From NCBI GenBank assembly GCA_032622095.1, contig CP136069.1, positions 45,050,194-45,114,193 of the forward strand: a stretch of 64,000 nt of DNA. The letters are read 5' to 3'. Numbering within the stretch: the first letter of the stretch is position 1; every line of letters starts with the position of its first letter. Positions 1-11,114 of the stretch are shown in pieces. The notes under the pieces were generated by a model. That model made no database searches, was not told the DNA's origin, and saw only the letters and a program-made list of their open reading frames with translations. The position numbers and the translations under genes were made by a program. This DNA comes from Siphonodentalium dalli. Its lineage: Eukaryota > Mollusca > Scaphopoda > Gadilida > Siphonodentaliidae.

Positions 1-261
1 TCAATACTATATCCATGTGGTATTTGTGCCGAGGAATGCCATGACATTTGCAGCATCGGGTGCGATCTTTGTGATCGTTGGTTCCATTTGGGGTGTGAAC
101 AGCTGAATGTAAGTGATATAAATTTTTTCACCAAATCCTCTCTGAGTTACTTTTGCTCACTTTGTCTGTACAGGTCAGGTTCTCTTGATTGGGATGCGGC
201 ACATTTGAGACTAATGGCGGCGGCGAACAATGGTATGGTCCTTAATGACGCAAAAAAATAA
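1..261 (+). CDS. PHD-finger protein, 3' end only (partial)
   Basis: Frame 1 is open from the window edge to a TAA at 259-261 (86 residues). It holds a complete C4HC3 PHD zinc finger: C6-x2-C9, C21-x2-C24, H29-x2-C32 and C52-x2-C55, with the usual aromatic W27-F28 before the histidine and YF before the last pair. PHD fingers bind histone H3 tails, but the same fold also occurs in ORF1 proteins of some invertebrate LINE retrotransposons. Here it sits close to the C-terminus, followed by about 30 residues rich in Ala, Leu and Asn. AATAAA overlaps the stop codon. A GTAAGT at 112 and a CTGTACAG near 171 look like splice sites, but they would remove only about 60 bp and delete the last Cys pair, so I read straight through. 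The 5' part lies outside the window. Host gene or retroelement cannot be decided. Confidence 0.6.
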   Translation, partial: SILYPCGICAEECHDICSIGCDLCDRWFHLGCEQLNVSDINFFTKSSLSYFCSLCLYRSGSLDWDAAHLRLMAAANNGMVLNDAKK

Positions 262-378
262 AAAACTTTAATTCTACCTGAAGCTCAGTAACAAAGAGAC
301 AATAACACAAAATATCCTGTTTTGGTGATAGCCAGCCAACTGATTACCTGTAAGCTAATTTATTAACGGTGAATGCAT

Positions 379-985
379 GCCGAACACACGGCATAAAATT
401 ATTATAAAAACTGCCAATAACATAACTTTTAATCGCCCAAATTGCATCAAACTTCACATATCACTAGCTTAGATATACGCACACATTATAAACTTTATTT
501 CATATCTTTCCCTTATATACGCCTTATTTGAAGTTGTGTTCGGTATTCATAGAGTTAGCCGCCATCTTGCCGAACTCTGGGTTACGTGCCGACAGCTAAT
601 ATTGTACATAAACCTACCAATAACTAAACTTCTAATCGGTCAAATTGCATCAAACTTCACATATCACTAACTTACATATACACACACATCTTTATAAACT
701 TTATTTCATGTATTTCCCATGTATACGCCTTATTTGGACTTGTGTTCGGTATTCATAGAGTTAGCCACCATCATGCCGGACTCTGACTCGGCGTGAAATT
801 ACATAAAACTTTCATTAACGTAACTTTTAATCGACCAAATTGCATCAAACTTCACATATCACTAGCTTACATATACACACACATCATTATAAACTTTATT
901 TCATATATTTCCGTCTTTTAACCCTTATTTGGACTTGTTTTCGGTTGTGTTCGGTTATGTTCGGTTGTGTTCGGTATTCATAGTG
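379..985. repeat. Tandem repeat, three units of about 200 bp
   Basis: Three head-to-tail copies start near 379, 569 and 775. Each contains CAAATTGCATCAAACTTCAC, then CATATCACTA, then TTATAAACTTTATTTCAT, and ends in TTCGGTATTCATAG. Units differ by small indels; the third ends in a short run of TTCGGTTGTG words. No coding frame crosses them. They may be a small satellite or the internal repeats of an element. Confidence 0.8.
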
Positions 986-2174
986 ACCCCTTAATTAAGC
1001 TGTTATTATGTCAATCACTCTAATCTGATGAAACCAATTATATTTTGCACCTGCGACAGTCGTTGCGGAATATGGCTGGGGCTAGATGTCTTAGATCCGA
1101 GTGATAGGTATTCTGGCATTGAATTGTCTCCATCCCGAGTACTCCCGCTCCCCAATTACTGCTACCGTACTGCCGGAATATCAACATAGGGGCATTACTG
1201 CCATTAGCCATATCAATCATTTTTATTTTCATGATGTCACTGTGTAAAAAAAGTGTGTTCGTTTGCAAGGAATCAGTGTACGAATTATCATGTGATGATA
1301 GGTATTGGTAACCCAAGGTTCAGAAACATGAACGAGGATTTAAATAATCGGTTAACTGAAATGTCGACATTGTCGGTCGTCACCAATCCAAAACAATAAG
1401 AAAAACATAAGATTAAGAAAACGTGATCAGGGTTTGAAAATAGATGACAACAGAATTCAGCAACTAAACATCAACGCAGAGAGTCGCAATAATATACAGT
1501 CTACGTTAATTTAACTTCTTTATATGTTGATAATCATTCTCCGAGTGTTCGTCCTGTTAAATTAATTCATATGTGGTAATTTAACACGTTTTCTGATAAA
1601 GTTTTTAAATGTACCTTTCTCCCGCCATGTTTTTTGGACTGTAGAGCTATGCTCATTCGTTAATACACAAACACGTATGCTTTGAAAGCTCCTAAATTTC
1701 AATTTCCATACTACGAATAAATACAAACTCGATCAGAACATTTATAATTCATAAATCTTTACTGTTGGGTTAAAAATTGCTGAGATAAAAAATACGAAAC
1801 AAAAAAGCATTGCATTTCTCTGGTTGCACCGATCGGGTAACTTTATTGATCGGTCTATTTTCTTCGAAATGTCGACTGGACATTTTCATGATTTTGTACT
1901 GGTCACATAAATCTGATATAAAAAGACTTTTTATATCCTATGTATATGTTGGGTATGGTATCCATATGATCGTCGATGTCACAATCGTCCGATAATCCTT
2001 GTGCACTTCTATTTTATACATAGATTCAACCTTCATTGGTAGTGGATTTGACTACGTTTTATTTGAAGTGACTACTTTTCTTGTCAAGTGAAAGATGAAT
2101 AAGATAATAAGATGATTTGGTTGTGGGAAAATAGATGATAGGGGAATTTCGAACAAAAAATATGGGCCTATACA
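986..2174. other. Non-coding stretch with nothing recognised
   Basis: AT-rich DNA with only short chance frames. I see no repeat family shared with the rest of the window, no TIR pair and no RNA gene. Confidence 0.5.
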
Positions 2175-2221
2175 ACCCGTGGTGTGTATATATACATAAT
2201 ATTTATATACACACCACGGGT
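2175..2221. repeat. Near-perfect 47-bp hairpin
   Basis: Two 18-bp arms, ACCCGTGGTGTGTATATA and its exact reverse complement, enclose a short AT loop. The hairpin stands alone, with no longer inverted repeat around it. It could be a miRNA-like precursor, a tiny MITE or chance purine-pyrimidine alternation. Confidence 0.75.
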
Positions 2222-3470
2222 AAGACATATTAGTTGCCCCCAAATTATAGTCTCTTATGTTGTATAATCAATGAAGTTTGAAGTTTCTGATATATAGGCC
2301 TACCGGTCCCGGCCGGTACCGTAGCTGACTTATAAAGTGTATGCCAAATATATAGAATGGCGATACAAATGGTATTAATATGCATTTCGAGAAGGGAACT
2401 AAGACTATCGTTAGAGAACGAGAATATTGTAAATCGGGTTACAATTGTTATCACTAATTTAACACGCACGCAATTGGTGTAAACGCACGCAATTGAAGTA
2501 CGTGTAGGCCTATATTAGCCATGGATGATGATTAACAATCGAATGGTTACAGTAGCCTATATGCAATTTCGGAGGAAGTACATTGTGATGATCTGCATGA
2601 TAAAATATATCTATCCGTCTATGTCCTACTTCGAACCAATGTGCATGCATGTTCAGACTGACATAAGCATATACTCAGCTCAGCTCTCGGTGAACTTATA
2701 GGGCTTCCATCTAAGATTTATCATCACATTATTATAAATATAGAGAGGGCGGGTCACAAATAAAAATTTATTCTTATCTTAATAAGTAAAACTTGTAAGG
2801 ATCACTGCACGATGCTGTGTATTCCGATAGCCATTCCGACATTCCATATATATATGCATGCATGTGCATGCATGACATGTGTGCAATTAATATAAATAAA
2901 GTGAGTAGATGGGCGCGAAGCGCCCGGGATGGTCGAAAAGATCGAGTGATCTTCTCCTTCACCCCACGGTTTGTTGTTGTTGGAGATATAGCACACAGAA
3001 AAACATCATGTCTGAACACGGCAAAAGTTGAATATAATTGAGTTAAATGTTATATCTTGAATTGGATTGATTTGAATTGGGTTGCTAGGGGAAATGCCCA
3101 CGAGCTTTAATACGGGGTATGTGGGGAGTCCCGGTGTGTCCCTTTGGTGTTTGTTGTTGCTTTGTTGTTGCTGAGCGTGTCGTGTGGTGCGTTGAAAAAA
3201 GGAACGGGGCCCGTGGTATGATGTTAAAATGGTGTTAGTTTGTATTGTGTTGTTAGTTTGTTAGTTTTTCAAGCCGCTAAACAATTGCAAGGCAAAGCAT
3301 GTGATTCAATGTGCTAACCTATAGAGATTCCAATGCAGACCAAACGCACTGTGAGAGTTTGTCTTAGCTATGTCAGGTTGTTGCATTTATATGGCCCGCC
3401 CTACCTCCCCTGGGCACGGGCGTAGATGAAAACATGTATTGACGAATTTGTATACAGTGTTATTTGGGTT
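2222..3470. other. Non-coding stretch with nothing recognised
   Basis: Several overlapping frames of 60-80 codons occur near 2774-3041 on both strands, but none has domain-like composition. No repeat copies were recognised. Confidence 0.45.
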
Positions 3471-3947
3471 TTAAAGGTACTCAACCCGATAAAACTCCTC
3501 TCAATTACTATTTCAATGGCTTCGGGGGTCAAAAATATTTGATTCGAGTCGAGGAAGTCACCCATCAAAGCTCAGATTTGTTAGATATCGATTTTAGAAA
3601 TCTATTATTTTTCATTATCGGGAATTCTTTCTGGCCCAGTACGTAGTCAATTATTACCACTTGATTATAGAGTTATCCATCCTTGTCTGTTTGAATAGAA
3701 TTTTGGCGTAAAATCTCGAGCATGTTACCAAATTGACGGCAGTTATAAGTACTCATCTCGAGAACATAAGAATTTTCAAAAATCAATATCTAATAACTCT
3801 GAGCTTTGTATGATGGGTTCCTCGACTCGAATCAAATATTTTTTACCCCCAAAGCCAAAGAAATAGTAATATAGGACCCTCTGATCGGATTGTTGTTGTT
3901 GGAATCTGTTGAGATGGGGACCCTCTTTACGGGTTGAGTACCTTTAA
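3471..3947. mobile_element. Non-autonomous DNA transposon (MITE) with TTAAAGGTACTCA ends
   Basis: The ends are perfect 18-bp inverted repeats, TTAAAGGTACTCAACCCG and its complement. A second pair of inverted blocks inside (about 3518-3557 and 3818-3857, containing ATTTGATTCGAGTCGAGGAA) makes a long imperfect stem. TTAA sits at both outer edges and could be the target duplication. A second, degraded copy is at 27133-27556. There is no transposase frame. Confidence 0.8.
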
Positions 3948-4787
3948 TATATGAAAATAAAAATAAATCTGAATGATAATGTACAGATAGTTTTTAATGG
4001 TTGACAATATATGTGAATGGTTTATACAGAGATGTATATATATGATTTACATTCAATAGATTTTTTTTTTTGGATTTTGGTAATTTATTTATTTTTTATA
4101 AAAATGATATATTCATTTAGTACATGGCAGTGTGTTCTGGAGCCGTGAGCTGTCCGTTGCAATTAAAAGTAGTGTATTTATGACTTATACACCCCGCGCC
4201 TGTCGGTCATAATTATAGAGTTAAAACTATATAGCTTCACAGCTTCACCGTAATAATATATCTATAGCTGGACGGATGATGACGACCGTAATGAGTTGAC
4301 CACCTCATCCGGGCCGCCCGATTACCAATGATAGCACTTAAACGAATTTATAACTTCGAAACGGTGCCGTTAATTTCGCTATATGTATAATATATATCGA
4401 TTTAAGCCAATATATATTTATTTCTAGATTTCTCTACTTTAGTATGACATTTAATTAGTCCATATGGATGATGATTTAGCTAGAAAGGATATAGAAAAAA
4501 AATAATAGCAAACAAAAGAAAAAAGCTGATACTTTTACACACAAGAGGAGAGAAAAAATAAAGATATGACACGTCGCTTACATCACATCACGTCACTAAT
4601 GACGATCGCTGCATGGTGCAAGGGAGTTCCAGATATCCAAATATGTCATATTTGCGTGGCCTCTAGCACGAAGAAATCGACTATGGCGATGGCATTTTCA
4701 TGCAGATATGTCATATTTTGGTATGTGCCCAATAAATATGATTGGAGGGATGGATGAATGCTATCAATATAATTATACACATATATA
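3948..4787. other. Non-coding stretch with nothing recognised
   Basis: AT-rich with poly-T near 4060. The 63-codon frame at 4566-4757 has no recognisable domain. No repeat family was seen. Confidence 0.45.
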
Positions 4788-5271
4788 TGGGATGCCAAAT
4801 TGACATTTAATAAATAATTGAGCTTAAGCGCAATAAGGAATATTACAAAAAATCCCTATAATTCAAATGGTGTAGTCCATGGTGCAATGGGTGGAGTTTA
4901 TTGGTCACATGGTGACTGTCCACATGTATGTAGGCCTATTCAGATGCCATGCATAACAGCTAACCAGTCAATATATATCCCTGTTAACAGGCAAATATAG
5001 GATAATTCTACTATTTGCAGAGGGGTGATCTCATGAGGGTGATATTAATTGCTCTTAAGCGCAATAAGGATGTAATTGCGCTTAAGTGCATGCAATAAGG
5101 AATGTTCTTATTGCGCTTAAAAGGAATCCCTTATTGCGCTTAAGCGCAATAAGGGAAGATCTAATTGCGCTTAAGCGCAATAAGATATTCCTTATTGTGC
5201 TTAAGCGCAATAAGAGATTCCTTATTGCGCTGCAAGCTCAATTATTTGTTAAGTGTCAATTTGGCATCCCA
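4788..5271. mobile_element. TA-flanked MITE carrying an array of palindromes
   Basis: TIRs of about 36 bp begin TGGGATGCCAAATTGACA and differ at about two positions between the ends. TA dinucleotides flank both sides (4786-4787 and 5272-5273), as expected for Tc1/mariner-type insertion. The right half is filled with GCTTAAGC-centred palindromes. No coding capacity. The whole 484-bp element appears once in this window. Confidence 0.8.
5050..5230. repeat. Array of about seven ATTGCGCTTAAGCGCAAT palindromes
   Basis: Full or partial copies of CTTATTGCGCTTAAGCGCAA recur every 25-35 bp. The best copies are perfect palindromes; others have lost part of one arm. One more copy lies near the left TIR (about 4823-4840). 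Spacers are short, AT-rich and not unique, which argues against a CRISPR. Confidence 0.85.
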
Positions 5272-5760
5272 TACATATAGCAGTCTATATATGCAAATGG
5301 GACAGAAAACGATAACAATTAAGCTTCATTTCTTGAGTCAGTCATGAAAAACGTATACCAGTCTGAATATATATGGGTTCGAAAATGACACAGAACGGAT
5401 CTACCATTATATTGGAATGACACACTGCATATATATGCATGGGACACGCACCATGAAAATATATGCTTCACTATACAATAACTGCTATATGTTCTTCCCT
5501 TAAAAAGTTCACAGCTCCATGTTGCACGAACACGCACTGCAGTAATAATTATATATACCGGCAGGTTGGGACACATCATGCATGGCATTGCATGATTGTG
5601 CATGCAGTTCTGTTTAAAATTATACTGAAACGCTCAGTGGACTGAGCGTTTGAGTATGATTTTAATCAGATCTGGGCATATATAGTGCTACAATAACTAT
5701 GCGGTATAGTTGTTTCCTCCATCAAAACTTTCACTTCTTCGTGTATGAGCACTGCAGTTA

Positions 5761-6726
5761 TATAGGGTAAAGCGGGGTAATATGGACACTATATATACGG
5801 GGAATATGGACATTCCATGAGTCCCCCTGCCGTGATTTGTTTGAGTTATTATGCATTTCGCCATTCGATTTTCATGTAGAAATTGCAATTCCCACTAAAA
5901 AATAGGACAATATATTTATCAGTTAAGCACCAGTATGTCCGATTAGATACATGAAATGGGTGCACTTTGTGTAATATGAACATGCACCCTGTGTCAACAT
6001 ACGAACTCATATTACCTCAAAAATAGCTGTTGACTCATATTTGCATTATGAAATCTTAAAGACTGACAGAAAAAGAAACGTGAATCATAAATTTGAGGAT
6101 ATATTTTATTATATTTTCAACACAGCACCATATATGTGAGTGTCCCCACGACGTCGTCACCTCCCTATATCTCAACCCACTCGCCATGGTATTATAGTCA
6201 GTGCTATATATATAGGTAGGCCTACATATTCTGTCGTTGTTCCCACTCACTGGCTATATAGGTCTCTGTGTTGATATAGATATTTGTTTATGATGTTGTA
6301 CGTCTTGGAATCAATGAATTGCACATATATGCAAAATACTGTTGGCTACAAAGTGTATCGTCAAGCTGTTTGAGTATGAAAATAAAACCAAAATAAAAAA
6401 CTAAGTATTTTATTCACATATATGACATGGAATGAGACCCTTTTCGCAACTGCATGGTAGGCAATTTGACGGAGCACGTGTCCATATAACCACACAGCCG
6501 GGGTAATTATGGACAACTGCATGACCCCAAAAATGTCCAAAAATTGATTCGTGAAAATTGTCAATCTAGATATGGAAATACGTTATAAATTAATGGCATG
6601 AACGTGTGGTTCTCAATATTCTAAAATGTAATTCCCCACTCCATGCACCATGCATGCTTGTCGTGTGTTATTTGCGCAATCTTTCTGGGGGGGGGGGGGG
6701 TCAACATTACCCCGCTTTATCCTATA
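5761..6726. mobile_element. Probable DNA transposon with GGGTAAAGCGGGGTAAT ends
   Basis: Terminal repeats TATAGGGTAAAGCGGGGTAA (left) and the complement of ATTACCCCGCTTTATCCTAT (right) match except at one base. Variants of GGGGTAATATGGACA recur inside (about 5775, 5808, 6499), as subterminal repeats often do. There is no transposase frame. The superfamily is not clear from these ends. Confidence 0.55.
6687..6700 (+). repeat. Homopolymer run of 14 G
   Basis: Fourteen consecutive G residues just inside the right end of the 5761-6726 element. Length could be a sequencing artefact. Confidence 0.9.
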
Positions 6727-6829
6727 AATGATGAGAAACTGTATACGTGTTTTTCCCACTACAATATCATCTAGATCCGTCATGCAAAACTTTCACGTCA
6801 TCATAAATATAGTCCCCCAAAACAAAAAA

Positions 6830-7450
6830 TATTCAGGGGACTATAGAAATCAGCGGTGTCCGTCCGTCCGTCGAACCGTCCATCGGCGCCCTGAACATGC
6901 ACACACGTGATTGCGTCCGTCCGAGATGGTTTCCGGATGATAGATTTAGTTTTAGTAATCTGATTGTTTTCAAATTTCGTATGTGGAGTAACCATGCATC
7001 TGGAAATACAGCTCATGTTCGAATTTGGGTTCCGTCCGCCCATTTTGCCGGTGTTATATAAGGTCCTTGATTCCTTGTTGACCTAGAATTTGCCGATTAT
7101 TTTGGATTCCGGATGATAACATTAGTTTTAGTTGTCAGATTGTTTTCAAATTTTTGTACGTGGATTAGCCACATGAAAACACAGGTCAAGTACGGAACGA
7201 ATTTTGGAATTGGACCCCCATTTTAGTCGGAGTTATGTTCCTTGTCGACTTATAATTCGCCGATTATTTTGGTCTCCTGGTAATGCTTTAGTTAAAGTTA
7301 TCTGTTTTGTTTTCAAATTTGGTATCTGGACTATCTGGACTATAAAGTGTAGTTAAAATCGAATTTAGGTTCGGTCTTCCCATTTTTACCACAGTTATGG
7401 CTCTTTGTTGATTTATTTTGTCAATTTTGTGACAATTTGAGGTTATATAT
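6830..7450. repeat. Degenerate repeat of the CCGGATGATAACTTTAG family
   Basis: A head rich in CCGTCC words is followed by three diverged units of about 170 bp (near 6927, 7103 and 7270). Each begins like TTCCGGATGATA, then has TTCAAATTT, AGGTCAAGT or a variant, and GAGTTATG. Shorter relatives lie at 10741-11110, 21460-21730 and 25140-25570. The family is multicopy and non-coding. Confidence 0.65.
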
Positions 7451-7897
7451 ATATTTCGACTTTCAGAAAATGCTCAAGTATTTTGTCCTTATGATGTATT
7501 TCACATCCAAACGTCCAAGGTGAAGCAACCGTATCGCACTATTGGGGACACTGTGGCCGCGAGCAGCATTTTATTTTGTATGAACATTGCAGATAGGTGA
7601 CGTGTGTTTCCACTACACTAACTGCTATGGTTCTTCCGTCAAAACGTTCACGGCTTCGTGTTGCGCGAGCACTGCAGATAGGCCTACGAAATGATTTAAT
7701 TTATCGATAAAATCCCAGCGCCTCAGTATTGTCGCATCGCCTTGTAAAAGGATCATCTCCTCGTGATTTAATCTATTTTTAGAACACACAGGAACAAAAC
7801 AGCGAGCAAGTGCCAGTGTTGACAGAGCAATTTGAGAAATCAATCTGGCTTGTTCTGTTGGGATTATAATTTCTAACTTGTGCTGAAATAAACAAAC

Positions 7898-7909
7898 ATG
7901 ATGTTGTGA
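7898..7909 (+). promoter_or_regulatory. Three-codon upstream ORF overlapping the start codon
   Basis: ATG-ATG-TTG-TGA stops so that its TGA shares the A of the main ATG (TGATG). If the transcript starts upstream, ribosomes would have to leak past or reinitiate, which would lower translation of the membrane protein. The transcription start is not known. Confidence 0.4.
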
Positions 7910-8047
7910 TGTCGATTCGTTGTTTTAGAGGCATGCATGTGCGTCAAACTCTTATAACAGGATCGCTGTTTTTATTTTTCGTGGCAGTAGTTTGTCTTCA
8001 CTTGGTTGGAGAAATTTCCAGACTTGACCAAGAAAGATCACGTTTGG
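7909..8047 (+). CDS. Type II membrane protein with coiled coil, coding exon 1
   Basis: The exon encodes 46 residues plus one base. It gives a short basic N-terminal tail (residues 1-13, with Arg4, Arg7, Arg12), one hydrophobic anchor (about 14-33) and the start of an acidic/basic helix. The positive-inside rule predicts a cytosolic N-terminus and a lumenal C-terminus. This ATG is the first in frame after a TAA at 7867-7869, and G at -3 is favourable. The exon ends in G|GTGAGT, phase 1. Joined to 56280-56353, the frame stays open and heptads run through the join (I36, L39, L46, V50, L53, N57, F60). Golgi glycosyltransferases and GOLIM4/GOLM1-type Golgi proteins have this layout, but I recognise no specific family. 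The frame and donor are seen; the pairing is inferred. Confidence 0.65.
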
Positions 8048-9311
8048 GTGAGTGTCAACTTTAAAATATGATTCACGTTCCCATAACACTGAACTATTAT
8101 TCGTTTTCATGCTGTCAAACTAATAGTGGTGTTATTTTTGTTACCAGTAAGTTGTTGGCATTATTATCTTCGTACAAATCATAGAATGATTTTGTAATTT
8201 TTGGCGATTACTAACTGATTGAATTTATCTAAATTCTAATTTATCTGAATATGAATCGCACTTGAAGTTGTTATTTTGGACCCATGCAATGCCTAAAAAA
8301 TCACCAGTATATACCACTACAGTATGTGGCGGAACGCTCTTTATTCACTTACCAGTAAATTAACACAGAAGAAACACATCTGACATAATGGCACGTAAGG
8401 ATTCATACCATTATCGGTGGCATGGTAATTTGTGAATGAATAGTGTCTCTTTGGTCAAAATGATTTATCGCTACTTCTAGTGTCCGACTTATGACAGAAA
8501 AAGTGGATTGACTCCCACACAATAAAACCAATAGGGATTGATATAATCCTAAAATGGCTTATTAAATACATGTACTAACATTATTAATTTTGAATTAGGA
8601 ATGATATAAAACGATGATAATTTTATTTATTACTAGTAGCTAACGCTGACCACTAGTGAACCATTTTTGGTTTGGAAAAATTATTCTTATTTCTTTATTT
8701 TGAGAGATATCGAAGTGAACATCACTAAAAGACACATGGTTGATTGTGCCTGGTTTGTATATACATCACAATCACATTGTCAAATAACACTCAGTTCTGA
8801 CTTATCATACATAAGTTATGAATAATGATTATGTAGACCAAGTCCAGATATTAGCCGCTGAAGGTTGGTCATGAATATTTCATTGTATAAAAATGTTTTC
8901 TTGAATGTAATGAAGTCTGGAATACCGGTAGATATAAATTAGGAACAGTTTTCTTTACTTTTATGTGTGGCAGTACGGAACATTCTCAGTCGACTTATTT
9001 TACCCATGGATTTAACTGGGCATTTTCATCGCAGTATTAGAGTACATGTCCTTTCACCATATGCAGAATATTGTTGGCCCAGAAAATGCAAACAAATTGG
9101 TGCTCTACAATTTAAACTACCCCTGTACAGCCCTGTGTAAATATTGAACTTGAATTCTAATGTTTCAATAATATTCTAGATTTGGACATAATCTTAATGT
9201 ACATGTACATGTACTACAGTTACTGAGTATAAGAGTTCTTTGAGTCTCTATTAATAATTAATCATGGGCTTTACTTGTCAATATAAAAATAAAAGGGACA
9301 TTAGTATGGTA
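8048..9311. other. Intronic DNA with nothing recognised
   Basis: Unique-looking AT-rich sequence between exon 1 and the first MITE. GTACATGTAC-type words first appear here (from about 8570). No repeat family or frame of note. Confidence 0.5.
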
Positions 9312-9862
9312 CCCCCGCTGGACAAAACAAGTGTCCATTGGCACCGCGGTGTATTTGCCATGTGGCTGCGGTGTCCGAGTTTGTAACTGCAGTTGAGCAC
9401 CACGGCCAAACGGCAAGTACACCGCGGCTGAACGGCAAGTACACTGCAGCCGAACGGAAGTACATCATGGCCGAAAGGCAACTACAATGGCGCCGAATGG
9501 CATGTACACCATGGTTAGATTTCTGGTTTGTATCGTCTTTTTTCAGTTTAATGAACGCACACTGCGGCAACTACACCATGGCCGAATGGCAAAGTACACC
9601 GTGCTCCAACTGCTGTAGTTAGCCGGTGGAGCCGCGGTGTAGTTGCATTTCAGCCGTGGTGGCAATGCTAACCGCACCGCGGTTAATTATTATTATTATT
9701 TATTATTATTTATTTTGTATCAGGCATAAAGCGCCCATATAGTATATCACTATTTAGCATACATATGTTACATTATAATACAGATTATATTAAAGATTAC
9801 ATATAAAGTAGATTATTCCAATGACGAAATAAGTATGTGGACACTTGTTTTGTCCAGCAGGG
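9312..9862. mobile_element. TA-flanked MITE with internal short tandem repeats, copy 1
   Basis: TIRs CC(C/T)GCTGGACAAAACAAGT face each other, and TA lies directly outside both ends (9310-9311, 9863-9864). The interior repeats diverged units of about 20 bp containing GGCCGAACGGCAAGTACACC. Compared with the 352-bp copy at 15241-15592, which lies in the opposite orientation, this copy carries an extra insertion of about 145 bp. Open frames here and in the other copy are by-products of the repeat. Confidence 0.85.
9687..9831 (-). mobile_element. (ATT)n-tailed SINE/LINE end inside the MITE
   Basis: A TTATTATTATT tract followed by ATCAGGCATAAAGCGCCCAT is, on the minus strand, a GGGCGCTTTATGCCTGAT stretch ending in (ATAAT)n. 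That resembles the shared 3' tail of L2/CR1-type LINEs and V-SINEs (GCGCTATATAA plus ATT repeats). It is absent from the sister MITE copy, so it is a later insertion. Confidence 0.5.
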
Positions 9863-10740
9863 TACATGTACGGTATATCAGTGATAATATAATACCCTAA
9901 ATTATTTCTTCTACCGGTACATCAATTGGTTGAATAGCTGAATACAGAAACAATTTGGTAGAACATTAAAATAAATTTAGAGAGATTCAGGGAAATTACA
10001 TGTACCCCAGTAGGAAATATCATGTTTTATTAAAAATCAATTCTATGAATGATGTCTAGAGGATGCCTTTATTCTCTACAGGAATCTTTGAATATGGTTT
10101 GGAATGTGTGAATTAATATTAAATCTGAAAAGATAAAAAGGAATCACATTAGTTTTAACATACATGTACATGTTACAGTAGAAGTTCAATACATGTACCG
10201 GTACAATATGCAATATATTACCATACCAAAACATGCATTGTTTTTCATTGAAGCCCTGTAGTGGTTTAAAACCATATTTTTTTCTATGTTCTTAGATGTT
10301 AAAATGTTTGTTCCGGTACAGTACTAGTAGGAAGAAAAATTTATGATTCAACCATACTAAGCAGCGTTTCACTAATGTACATGTACCGTACATGTACAGG
10401 TAGCTTATGAAGTGTTTTCGAAGTGGAAAGAAATTCATCATATCAATAGTTAATATGTGTCCCATGTGAATTGGATGCAGTCAGTATACACATGTTTAAC
10501 CCTGTGATTGTAGCTCAAGATGGTTAACTATTAAATAATAAGAACATTTGGCTTTTCTGTGGGTTCCCAGAATAAAACACTGTACCATACATAATAGAAA
10601 ATTAAGAGCAAACAATTTCTTGTATCGGAACATTTAACGAAACCAATTCACATCATAATTTTGATTGGGAAATTGACAGATATTATTACTAAAGGACAGA
10701 AAATTATAACTCCAAAGAATTTTTATACTCCCATATTACT

Positions 10741-11110
10741 ATATGTTATGGGTCTGTCCATCCATCTGTCCGTCTGTTCGCTGTTTCATTTCCGGATGAT
10801 AACTTTAGATAGATTCAACTGAATGGAATGAAATTTGGTACTGTGTATGTGGATTTACTAACACAAAATACAGGTCAAGTTCAAATTCGGATTTAGCCCG
10901 ACTATTTTCACCAGAGTTAACGCCCTTTTTGTTGGAATTTGCATTAAATGTTCATTTCCGGATAATAACTTTAGTACTGAATGGAATGAAATTTGATATG
11001 TGATTTTAATAGCCTAAAATACAGGTCAAGTTCGAATTTGGGTTCGCCTGACAATTTTCACCAGAGTTATGGCCCGTTTGTTTTGGAATTATCACAGTGT
11101 ATTTTTCGCC
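10741..11110. repeat. CCGGATGATAACTTTAG-family repeat, two units
   Basis: It starts with GTCTGTCCATCC-type words, then two units (near 10792 and 10960) share TCCGGAT(G/A)ATAACTTTAG, GGAATGAAATTTG, ACAGGTCAAGTTC and CACCAGAGTTA. It is a dispersed family without coding potential. Confidence 0.65.
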
Positions 11111-11114
11111 GCGC

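Noticed and set aside
112-172. A possible 60-bp intron in the PHD frame
   Set aside because: Removing it would delete the last Cys pair of an otherwise complete finger, and it is shorter than most animal introns.
5050-5230. CRISPR-like look of regularly spaced repeats
   Set aside because: Repeats are palindromic, spacing varies, spacers are not unique, and the array lies inside a eukaryotic MITE.
7625-7843. A 72-codon minus-strand frame just upstream of exon 1
   Set aside because: No domain or signal I recognise; part of it overlaps a degenerate repeat also seen near 5460 and 5700.
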